64,000 nucleotides of DNA, taken from positions 1 to 64,000 of the forward strand of contig NZ_JAUTXR010000109.1 of the NCBI RefSeq assembly GCF_030658505.1, in the 5' to 3' direction. The DNA is from Stenotrophomonas raiganjensis (SeqCode) (GTDB lineage: Bacteria; Pseudomonadota; Gammaproteobacteria; Xanthomonadales; Xanthomonadaceae). Below are positions 8,072-14,750 of this stretch, piece after piece (within the stretch, counting starts at the first letter, position 1; each line of letters begins with the position of its first letter). Below the pieces are notes generated by a model that saw only the letters and a program-made list of their open reading frames with translations, was not told the origin of the DNA and made no database searches. A program made the position numbers and the translations under genes.

Positions 8072-10231
8072 ATGCCCGTTGCCACACCCCTCTTCCATCG
8101 GCTGCCCCTGGCCGCCGCCATCGCCCTGACCCTGCCGCTGCCCGCACTGGCCGCCACACCGAAGCCGACCGAGCTGGACCGCGTGCAGGTGAAGGTCAGC
8201 ACCGCCACACGCAGCGAACGCCTGCTGTCCGATGTCCCGATCCGCACCGAAGTGCTGCGCAAGGAAGACATCGCGCTGCGCGCGGCCACCGACTTCTCGC
8301 GTGCCGCCGAGCTGATCAACGGCCTGCGCGTGGAAAGCAACTGCCAGAACTGCAACACCAGCGAAGTACAGTTGCTGGGCCTGCCCGGTGCCTACAACCA
8401 GCTGTTGTTCGACGGTATCCCGCTGCTGTCCACGCTGGGCAGCGTGTACGGCCTGGAACAGATCCCGGCCGGGTTCGTCGACCGCATCGAAGTGGTCAAG
8501 GGCGGTGGCTCGGCGCTGTACGGCCCGGGTGCGGTTGCCGGTGTGATCAACCTGATTCCGCCGCTGCCGGCGCGCAGCGGTGGCCATGTGCAGGCCGGCG
8601 TGGATGTCCTGAAAGGCACGCCGCAGAAGAACACCGACGTGCGGCTGGACCTGGTGGCGAAGGACGCCGACGCCGGGCTTTCAGTGATCGCCCAGCGCAA
8701 CTGGAACAGTGGCATCGACTACAACGGTGACGGCTATACCGAGATCACCCGCAAGAACCTCAAGGTCGGCGGACTGCAGGCCTGGTACGCGCCCACGCCG
8801 GGCACGCGGCTGCGCCTGGACCTGCAGGTGACCGATGAAATCCGGCGTGGCGGCAACCGACTGGAGCAGCCGGAATACCTGGCCAACATCGCCGAATCGC
8901 TGGATACGAAATACCGGCGAGGCAGCGTGTCGTGGGACCAGGAGATCAATGCCGACGTCGATTTCCGCCTGGCCTACGCCTTCGCCGACATCGACCGCGA
9001 CAGTTTCTATGGCGGCCTGGGCGACGTCGTCACCGATCCCTCAGCACCCGGCTATGACCCGTCGCAGCTGGACCCCAACGTCGCCGGCAGCGCAGCCTCG
9101 CGTTCGTGGCGCCAGTACGGCCGCACCCACAACCCGCTGCACTACATCGACAGCCAGTTGAACTGGCGGTTGGGCGCGCACGCGCTGGCCTTCGGCGTGC
9201 AGTACAAGCACGAGGCGCTGCGCGACGACAACCGCACCGGTGACGGGCAGCGTATTGCCGTGCTGGAGGATGCGACCTTCCACAACCTGGGCGCCTTCAT
9301 CCAGGACGAGTGGAGCCTGCGCGACAGCGTCGACCTGGTACTGGGTGCGCGCGTGGACAAGAGCTCGGAACTGGACAGCGCAGTGTTCTCGCCGCGCATC
9401 GCGCTGGCCTGGCAGGCCACGCCGAACCTTAAGTGGCGGGCCGGTATCGCCACCGGCTTCCGCGCCCCGGAGATCTTCGTCGAGGATGTGCATGTCGATA
9501 CGCTGGGTGGCGAACAGGTGCGCGTGCGCAACACCGACGGCCTGAAGGAAGAGCGTGCGTTGACCACCCTGTTCGGCTTCGACTGGCGATCGGACCCGGC
9601 CAATCCGGTGTGGAGCTGGGATGCCACCGCCTCGTATGCGCGCATCCGCGACACCTTCGCACTGGGCGAGATCCAGCGCGGTGATGATGGACAGTTGAGC
9701 CAGCTGCGATACAACGCGTCCGGCTCCAACGTGCTGGGCGCGGAAACCAACCTGGGTTGGCAGCCATCGCCGCAATGGCGCCTGACTGCCGGGGCTTCGT
9801 GGTACCGCTCGCGCTTCCGCGAACCACAGCGCATCTTCGACGATACCGGCGATGGTGGCGACACCGTCATCGAAAGCCGCGATTACCTGAAGACCCCGCG
9901 CTGGACCGGCCTTGCCCAGCTAAGCTGGATGCCGGCCGAGCCGTGGGAGACCTTCGTCGCGCTGCGCCACACCGGCCCGATGTCGGTGCTGAACAACCGG
10001 TTGGGCGAACTGCACCGCACGCGTTCATTCCTGGTGACCGACCTGGGTGCGCGCTGGCATCGTCACCTGGGCGCGCAGGCGCAGCAGGAAGTGTCGGTGG
10101 CCGCAGGCGTCAAGAACGTGTTCGATCAGCGCCAGAAGGATCTGGAAGTCGGCGCGCTGCGCGACAGCGACTATGTCTATGGGCCGCGTTTCGCGCGCTC
10201 GTGGTACGTCAACCTGCGCTATGCGTTCTGA
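8072..10231 (+). CDS. TonB-dependent receptor, probable Mn(II) outer-membrane importer
   Basis: 719 residues: signal peptide (cleavage ~ALA-A28), plug domain ~45-160 and a 22-strand barrel ending in F (NLRYAF). Plug motifs include RAAELINGLRVE, LLFDGIPLL and VDRIEVVKGGGSALYGPGAVAGVINLI. The only two cysteines form a CxxC (C91QNC94) in the plug. GFRAPEIFVEDVHV is the usual TonB-receptor barrel motif. The upstream MntR box, and the linked redoxin, mntR and mntH genes, suggest manganese as substrate rather than iron; no Fur box was seen. Its stop overlaps the next gene. Substrate assignment is inference; a cobalamin or siderophore receptor is the alternative. Confidence 0.85.
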   Translation: MPVATPLFHRLPLAAAIALTLPLPALAATPKPTELDRVQVKVSTATRSERLLSDVPIRTEVLRKEDIALRAATDFSRAAELINGLRVESNCQNCNTSEVQLLGLPGAYNQLLFDGIPLLSTLGSVYGLEQIPAGFVDRIEVVKGGGSALYGPGAVAGVINLIPPLPARSGGHVQAGVDVLKGTPQKNTDVRLDLVAKDADAGLSVIAQRNWNSGIDYNGDGYTEITRKNLKVGGLQAWYAPTPGTRLRLDLQVTDEIRRGGNRLEQPEYLANIAESLDTKYRRGSVSWDQEINADVDFRLAYAFADIDRDSFYGGLGDVVTDPSAPGYDPSQLDPNVAGSAASRSWRQYGRTHNPLHYIDSQLNWRLGAHALAFGVQYKHEALRDDNRTGDGQRIAVLEDATFHNLGAFIQDEWSLRDSVDLVLGARVDKSSELDSAVFSPRIALAWQATPNLKWRAGIATGFRAPEIFVEDVHVDTLGGEQVRVRNTDGLKEERALTTLFGFDWRSDPANPVWSWDATASYARIRDTFALGEIQRGDDGQLSQLRYNASGSNVLGAETNLGWQPSPQWRLTAGASWYRSRFREPQRIFDDTGDGGDTVIESRDYLKTPRWTGLAQLSWMPAEPWETFVALRHTGPMSVLNNRLGELHRTRSFLVTDLGARWHRHLGAQAQQEVSVAAGVKNVFDQRQKDLEVGALRDSDYVYGPRFARSWYVNLRYAF

Positions 10232-10781
10232 TCCACTACGAGCGTTGTTGCTGGCCTGTGCCGTGCTGCTGGCCGCACCGGCGATGGCTGCGGACCTGCA
10301 TGCGCAGGTCTCGACCTCGCTGATGCGGCCGGAACAGCGCTCGCTGCGGCCGATGCAGTGGCCATCGCCACCCAAGCTGGTGGCGTTGTACTTCGGCGCC
10401 GACTGGTGCGCGCCCTGCCATGCTTTCGTACCCACCCTGCGCAGCGTGCGTGATGCGCTGCGCGAGGCCGGCGCCGATACCGAAGTGGTGTACGTCAGCC
10501 TGGATGAGAGCGAGAGCGCGCTGCGCCGCTACATGCACGCGCAGGACATGCCATGGCCGGTGCTGGACCCCCGCCGCGCCGCGCGCATGCCCACGCTACA
10601 GGCATTGGCCGGATTGGCACCGCCGAACCTGGTGCTGATCGATGCCGACGGCACGGTGCTGGCCAATGGCTGGCAAGGCCGGCGCTATGAAGGCCTGCAG
10701 CCGGTGTTGAAGGAATGGGCGAAGCAGGCGTGTGCGCAGCAGCAGGCCCGTTGTCCCAACGCCGGCATCCAATCGCGGTAG
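10221..10781 (+). CDS. Periplasmic thioredoxin-like (nucleoredoxin-type) protein
   Basis: 186 residues with a signal peptide (MRSDPLRALLLACAVLLAAPAMA-AD). The thioredoxin fold has the redox motif WCAPC (C63, C66), followed by FVPTLRSVRDALREAGADTEVVYVSLDESE and a cis-Pro region (APPNLVLIDADG), the TlpA/tryparedoxin pattern. Its ATG lies 11 bp inside the receptor gene, so the two are translationally coupled and share the MntR box. The receptor's only cysteines are a plug-domain CxxC, so a redox partnership is plausible but unproven. The TAG stop codon is the TAG of a GTAG repeat element. Confidence 0.85.
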   Translation: MRSDPLRALLLACAVLLAAPAMAADLHAQVSTSLMRPEQRSLRPMQWPSPPKLVALYFGADWCAPCHAFVPTLRSVRDALREAGADTEVVYVSLDESESALRRYMHAQDMPWPVLDPRRAARMPTLQALAGLAPPNLVLIDADGTVLANGWQGRRYEGLQPVLKEWAKQACAQQQARCPNAGIQSR

Positions 10782-10848
10782 CGCCGGTCCATGCCCGGCG
10801 AAAGCCATGAAGGCGGCGACGCGCCCGCCGGGCATCGCCCGGCGCTAC
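10778..10848. repeat. GTAG-type REP dimer between redoxin and mntR
   Basis: GTAGCGCCGGTCCATGCCCGGCG facing GCCGGGCATCGCCCGGCGCTAC gives two complementary arms around a short spacer with an extra GGCGGCGACGCGCCCGCC stem. It separates the convergent redoxin and mntR genes and probably acts as a bidirectional terminator. The left GTAG supplies the redoxin stop codon, and a further GTAG (10851-10854, minus strand) supplies the mntR stop. Confidence 0.75.
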
Positions 10849-10850
10849 CG

Positions 10851-11321
10851 CTACGGCGCCCCGCCCTCGGCCTTGCGCACGAACGCTTCGAACAATGCCA
10901 GCGTCTGTTCGCTGACATGGTGCTCGATGCCCTCGGCATCACGCCGCGCGGTATCCGCGTCCACGCCCAGTGCCAGCAGGAAACGCTCCACGGTCTGGTG
11001 ACGCTGGCGGCTGGCATGGGCCAGCGCCTCGCCTTCCGGGGTCAGGAACACGCCACGATACGGGCGCTGCACCACCCAGCCATCACGAGCCAACCGCCGC
11101 AGCATCTTCGCCACCGTGGGCTGGGCCACGCCCAGGCGGGTGGCGATATCGACCTGGCGGGCCTCGCCGCCATCGGCCAGCAGGTCCGAGATCAGCTCGA
11201 CATAGTCCTCCACCAGCTCCATCCGGTGCGCCTCGCGCACTTGCCGGAAGCTCTCGACCTGGCGCTCGGCCTCGATCAAGGGGGTGCTTTTCAGCGATGT
11301 CGAATCGTCGGTCTTGCCCAC
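10851..11321 (-). CDS. mntR: Manganese-responsive DtxR-family repressor
   Basis: 156 residues, almost the same length as E. coli MntR (155). A winged helix occupies ~50-105, with the recognition helix in [26 protein letters not shown]. Metal-binding acidic/His residues are seen in [11 protein letters not shown] and GIEHHVSE, as in the MntR subgroup; no SH3-like third domain is present. It is divergent from mntH, and their shared 117-bp region holds an MntR box. It probably represses mntH and the TonB receptor when Mn(II) is replete. The start codon is an ATG followed by a 30-residue polar extension typical of proteobacterial MntR. Confidence 0.93.
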   Translation of the reverse strand: MGKTDDSTSLKSTPLIEAERQVESFRQVREAHRMELVEDYVELISDLLADGGEARQVDIATRLGVAQPTVAKMLRRLARDGWVVQRPYRGVFLTPEGEALAHASRQRHQTVERFLLALGVDADTARRDAEGIEHHVSEQTLALFEAFVRKAEGGAP

Positions 11322-11413
11322 GCCTGCGCCTGTCCTTCCGGGGTGATCCGGTGTTGAACCTGAATTCTGGACCAGTAACGCGATAAAGACGATTGTTTCA
11401 CATTGCTAATGAC

Positions 11414-11429
11414 TATAGCAGGAGCTATA
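11414..11429. promoter_or_regulatory. MntR box upstream of mntH
   Basis: TATAGC-AGGA-GCTATA, a perfect 6-4-6 inverted repeat nearly identical to the site at 7980-7997. It ends 9 bp before the mntH ATG. Its spacer contains the AGGAG that probably serves as ribosome-binding site, so bound MntR would cover the -10/transcription start zone. A weak TTGTTT (11393-11398) could be the -35. Confidence 0.75.
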
Positions 11430-11438
11430 TTCGGACCC

Positions 11439-12770
11439 ATGAACACCCTGGCGCCCCGCGACCCTTCGGCCCCCACCCCGGCCAGCCTGGGCGCGCTCAA
11501 CGCCTCGGTGGCGGTGCCCGACAAGGGCCACTGGTGGTTCCGCCTGCTGGCCTTCCTCGGCCCGGGCTACATGATCTCGGTCGGCTACATGGACCCGGGC
11601 AACTGGGCCACCGACCTCGCCGGCGGTTCGCGCTTCGGCTACCTGCTGCTGTCGGTCATCCTCATCTCCAACCTGATGGCGGTGATCCTGCAGGCGCTGT
11701 CGGCACGGCTCGGCATCGCCACCGGCATGGACCTCGCGCAGGCCTGCCGCGCCCGCTACCCGAAGCCGGTGAACCTGGCACTTTGGGCGCTGTGCGAGGC
11801 GGCGATCATCGCCTGCGACCTGGCCGAAGTGATCGGCACCGCCATCGCATTGAAGCTGCTGTTCGATCTGCCCCTGCTCTGGGGTGCGGTCATCACCGCG
11901 CTGGATACCCTGCTGGTGCTGCTGCTGATGAACCGCGGCTTCCGCGCACTGGAAGCGTTCGTGATCGCGCTGCTGATGGTGATCTTTGCCTGCTTCATGG
12001 TGCAGATCGCGATGGCGGCGCCGCCGGTGATGGCGGTGCTGGGCGGCTTCATTCCGCGAGCACAGGTGGTGACCGATCCACACGCGCTGTACATCGCCAT
12101 CGGCATCATTGGTGCGACAGTGATGCCGCACAACCTCTATCTGCATTCGTCCATCGTGCAGACCCGCGCCTACCCGCGCACCGATGAAGGTCGCCGCAGC
12201 GCCCTGCGCTGGGCAGTGACCGACAGCACCCTTGCGCTGACCCTGGCACTGTTCATCAACGCCAGCATCCTGATCCTGGCGGCAGCCGTGTTCCATGCCA
12301 ATGGCCGATTCGATGTGGAAGACATCGAACAGGCCCACCAGCTGCTGGCGCCGATGCTGGGCGTGGGCGCGGCGGCGACGTTGTTCGCGGTGGCGCTGCT
12401 GGCCTCGGGCCTGAATTCGACAGTGACCGCCACCCTGGCCGGCCAGATCGTGATGGAAGGTTTCCTGCACCTGCGCCTGCCGCCGTGGCTGCGACGGCTG
12501 ATCACCCGTGCGCTGGCGATCATCCCCGTGGTGGTGGTGATCATGCTGTTCGGGGACCAGGGCGCGGTGAAGCTGCTGGTACTGAGCCAGGTGGTGCTGT
12601 CGATGCAGCTGCCGTTCGCGATCATCCCGCTGGTGCGGATCGTGACCGACAAGGTGACGATGGGCGCACTGGTGGCGCCGCGTTGGCTGGGCGCGATGGC
12701 CTGGGTGATCGCGCTGGTGATCGTGGTGTTGAACGTGAAGCTGCTGGTGGATACCTTCAGCGGCGGATAG
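11439..12770 (+). CDS. mntH: NRAMP Mn(II)/H+ symporter
   Basis: Imports Mn(II) across the inner membrane using the proton gradient. 443 residues with about 11 membrane helices. The NRAMP metal-site motifs are exact: DPGN at 52-55 in helix 1 and MPHN at 229-232 in helix 6 ([17 protein letters not shown]). ATG 11439 is chosen; an in-frame upstream ATG at 11403 would run through the MntR box. It is divergent from mntR and preceded by an MntR box. Together with the TonB receptor it would give a two-membrane Mn route. Confidence 0.95.
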   Translation: MNTLAPRDPSAPTPASLGALNASVAVPDKGHWWFRLLAFLGPGYMISVGYMDPGNWATDLAGGSRFGYLLLSVILISNLMAVILQALSARLGIATGMDLAQACRARYPKPVNLALWALCEAAIIACDLAEVIGTAIALKLLFDLPLLWGAVITALDTLLVLLLMNRGFRALEAFVIALLMVIFACFMVQIAMAAPPVMAVLGGFIPRAQVVTDPHALYIAIGIIGATVMPHNLYLHSSIVQTRAYPRTDEGRRSALRWAVTDSTLALTLALFINASILILAAAVFHANGRFDVEDIEQAHQLLAPMLGVGAAATLFAVALLASGLNSTVTATLAGQIVMEGFLHLRLPPWLRRLITRALAIIPVVVVIMLFGDQGAVKLLVLSQVVLSMQLPFAIIPLVRIVTDKVTMGALVAPRWLGAMAWVIALVIVVLNVKLLVDTFSGG

Positions 12771-12792
12771 CGCGAAATGCCAGGGACGCCGC

Positions 12793-12862
12793 TGTAGAGT
12801 CGAGCCATGCTCGACTCATCGCACCCGGCACGAACAGCAGCCGAGCATGGCTCGGCTCTACA
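12793..12862. repeat. GTAG-type REP dimer between mntH and the nrd operon
   Basis: TGTAGAGTCGAGCCATGCTCGACT faces AGCCGAGCATGGCTCGGCTCTACA, the GTAGAGCCGAGC variant of the element. It lies between the convergent mntH and thioredoxin genes and likely terminates both. Its CTAC end overlaps the thioredoxin stop codon (TAG on the minus strand). Confidence 0.8.
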
Positions 12863-13184
12863 AATGCAGCGCGATCGCGGCCTCGATCTGCTGCGGCGAC
12901 TGGAACCCGGCAAGGCGCGTGCGTTCGTCGCCGTCACGGAACAACGCCAGCGTAGGCGTCTGGCGCAGGCCCAGCTGCCTGAAGAACGCCTCGCCCAGCA
13001 CCTCCAACTGCACGCGCAACAGGGTGGTGCCCTGCCCCGCCACGCTGTTGGCCACGCGATGCAGCGACATCTCCAGCATCCGGCAGCCGGGGCACTGGTC
13101 CTTGTGGAAATCCACCAGCACCCGCGGGTGTTCGGCCAGCAGCCGCTGGAACTGCTCAGGCGTGGTGGCGTCGATGATCTGCAT
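12858..13184 (-). CDS. Thioredoxin-family protein of the nrd operon
   Basis: 108 residues, cytoplasmic, thioredoxin fold with VLVDFHKDQCPGCRML: the active site is CPGC rather than WCGPC. A cis-Pro follows in LRQTPTLALFRDGDE, and a C-terminal helix ends in IALHL. Start taken at the ATG giving MQIIDATTPEQ; upstream in-frame codons overlap the flavodoxin gene. As last gene of nrdA-nrdB-flavodoxin-thioredoxin it is probably the dedicated disulfide reductant for ribonucleotide reductase, by analogy with NrdH. The missing Trp before the CxxC is unusual for a general thioredoxin. Confidence 0.85.
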   Translation of the reverse strand: MQIIDATTPEQFQRLLAEHPRVLVDFHKDQCPGCRMLEMSLHRVANSVAGQGTTLLRVQLEVLGEAFFRQLGLRQTPTLALFRDGDERTRLAGFQSPQQIEAAIALHL

Positions 13185-13698
13185 CGGTGTTGCTCCAGTA
13201 GTGGGCCAGGACCGCATCGGTCCACGCATTGATGGCCTCGGCGTGGCGAACGCCATGCGGCATCTGTTCGATCTCCAGCGGCGGGTAGTCGCTGTGGAAG
13301 TAGCGGATCAGCCGGTGCACGGCGCCGCAGTAGTACTCCTGCCCCCACTGCGTCTCGCCGGTGCCGAACACCGCCAGCTGCCGCGGCCGCTCGCCGCGTT
13401 CGGCAATACCGGCCACCCACGCCTTCATCTCCGACGGCGTGCGGCCGCCGTTGTCAGTCCAGCAGCCCAGCAGCACCAGGTCGGCCTCATCGGCCGCCAG
13501 TGGCGGCGCCTGGCGCAGGTCGTCCGCCTCCTGCCAGTGCACCGCATGGCCGGCGGCGCGGCAGCGCTCGACGATCTGCCGGCCGAGTTCGCGGGTGTTG
13601 CCGCTCAAGGAGGCGACCACCACCAGGATGCTCAGCGCGGCGCTGGGCTCAGAGGTCGTCGAAGCCGTTGTCGACGTTGGTCTTCTTGTAACTTGCAT
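13156..13698 (-). CDS. Flavodoxin (NrdI-like role) in the nrd operon
   Basis: A flavodoxin-fold protein with the FMN phosphate loop ASLSGNTRELG and later flavin-contacting loops LLGCWTDNGGRTPSEMKAWV and AVFGTGETQWGQEYYCGAV. The only in-frame ATG (13698) lies 49 bp inside nrdB. The homologous part begins around ALSILVVVAS, about 22 codons later, so a GTG/CTG start near 13630 is possible. Its end overlaps the thioredoxin start by 29 bp. In class Ib systems the flavodoxin NrdI activates the Mn cofactor of NrdF. Here a different-looking flavodoxin sits in the same operon position with nrdAB. A specific NrdI function is inference. Confidence 0.8.
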   Translation of the reverse strand: MQVTRRPTSTTASTTSEPSAALSILVVVASLSGNTRELGRQIVERCRAAGHAVHWQEADDLRQAPPLAADEADLVLLGCWTDNGGRTPSEMKAWVAGIAERGERPRQLAVFGTGETQWGQEYYCGAVHRLIRYFHSDYPPLEIEQMPHGVRHAEAINAWTDAVLAHYWSNTDADHRRHHA

Positions 13699-14689
13699 TG
13701 CGCATCTCGAAGAAGTCGGTCTTGGTTTCGGTGAAGTTGTCGGCGTAGGCCTTGATCCACGGCATCACGTTGTCGGCGGTGTCGCTGTACAGGCGCTCGA
13801 TGCCGAGCATGCCGGCCATCTTGTTGGCGCGGTACTTCACGTAGCGCACCATCTCGTCCACATCGATGCCGTCGATGCCATCCAGCACCTCCGACGACCA
13901 CTGCGTCTCCAGCTCGATGGCATGCTCGAACGATTGGTGCACATAGGCAGTCAACTCGTTGGTCTGCAGCTCCGGGTTCTCGCCGATGATGGCGCGGATC
14001 AGCTCGCTGATGAACTTCGTGTGCGCCAGCTCGTCACGGTTGATGAAGCTGATGATCTTGCCGGTGCCGTTCATGCGGTTCTGCCGCACCATGTTGTAGA
14101 AGTACGCGAACCCGGAATAGAAATTGATGCCCTCCAGGATCGAGGACTGGATCAACGACTTCAGCAGGGTCTCGGCGGTCTTCTCGCGCATGAAATCGTC
14201 ATACGCCCCCATGATCGGCGCATTGCGCTTGATGATGGTCGGGTGAGTACGGGCGATCTCGAAGATGCGGTTCTGGTTCGGCAGGTCGGTGATCGAGGCC
14301 AGCACGTAACTGTAGCTCTCGTTGTGGATCACTTCCTGCTGCCCGATGATCGCCGCATTGGCGTGCGCGGCCGGGTCGGTGATGTACTCGGCCACGTTGT
14401 AGATGAAGCGCGTCTGCGGTGAATCGAGCGTGGCGAGCAGGCCGATGATCGAGTCGTAGGCGTTCTTCTCGCGCGCGTTGAGCTCGCCGTACTGGCGGGC
14501 ATCCAGCTTCATGTCGACCTCGTCGGGAATCCAGAAGTTGGTCGACAGCTCCTTGTAGGCCCGATAGAACGACGGGTACGGGATGTCGTTCCAGTTGAGG
14601 ATGCCGCTGGTGCGGCCGTTGATGATGCCGGTGCTGCGGTTGGGATGGCGCGGTTCGAGGATCTTGATGCGGTCGAGGGGGGTTGCCAT
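13649..14689 (-). CDS. nrdB: Ribonucleoside-diphosphate reductase, beta (radical) subunit
   Basis: Holds the dimetal-tyrosyl radical that starts reduction of ribonucleotides. 346 residues. First-half ligands D89, E119 and H122 and the radical tyrosine Y126 (EVIHNESY) keep the spacing of E. coli R2 D84/E115/H118/Y122. The second set is in SSILEGINFYSGF and NRDELAH. The radical Tyr excludes the Tyr-modified or radical-less subclasses that lack it. The C-terminal tail (NVDNGFDDL) is the usual R1-docking acidic peptide. Downstream of nrdA with one repeat element in the gap; overlaps the flavodoxin ORF. Confidence 0.95.
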   Translation of the reverse strand: MATPLDRIKILEPRHPNRSTGIINGRTSGILNWNDIPYPSFYRAYKELSTNFWIPDEVDMKLDARQYGELNAREKNAYDSIIGLLATLDSPQTRFIYNVAEYITDPAAHANAAIIGQQEVIHNESYSYVLASITDLPNQNRIFEIARTHPTIIKRNAPIMGAYDDFMREKTAETLLKSLIQSSILEGINFYSGFAYFYNMVRQNRMNGTGKIISFINRDELAHTKFISELIRAIIGENPELQTNELTAYVHQSFEHAIELETQWSSEVLDGIDGIDVDEMVRYVKYRANKMAGMLGIERLYSDTADNVMPWIKAYADNFTETKTDFFEMRNASYKKTNVDNGFDDL

Positions 14690-14721
14690 GGGTTTCTGCC
14701 TTCGTTCTCTTTCTATCGTGT

Positions 14722-14744
14722 TGCCGGCCAGCGGCCGGCACTAC
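14722..14744. repeat. Single GTAG-type REP unit between nrdA and nrdB
   Basis: TGCCGGCCAGCGGCCGGCACTAC, one unit of the same family as 151-213, inside the 61-bp nrdA-nrdB gap. On the nrd transcript it would form one hairpin, possibly setting the ratio of the two subunits by attenuation or mRNA protection. Confidence 0.8.
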
Positions 14745-14750
14745 CATTGA

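Noticed and set aside
5669..8587. 972-codon minus-strand frame across autotransporter and receptor
   Set aside because: Spans two opposite-strand genes and their promoter; no recognizable domain; GC-bias artefact.
11403..11438. Upstream in-frame ATG for mntH
   Set aside because: Would place the MntR box and ribosome-binding site inside the coding region; NRAMP homology starts later.
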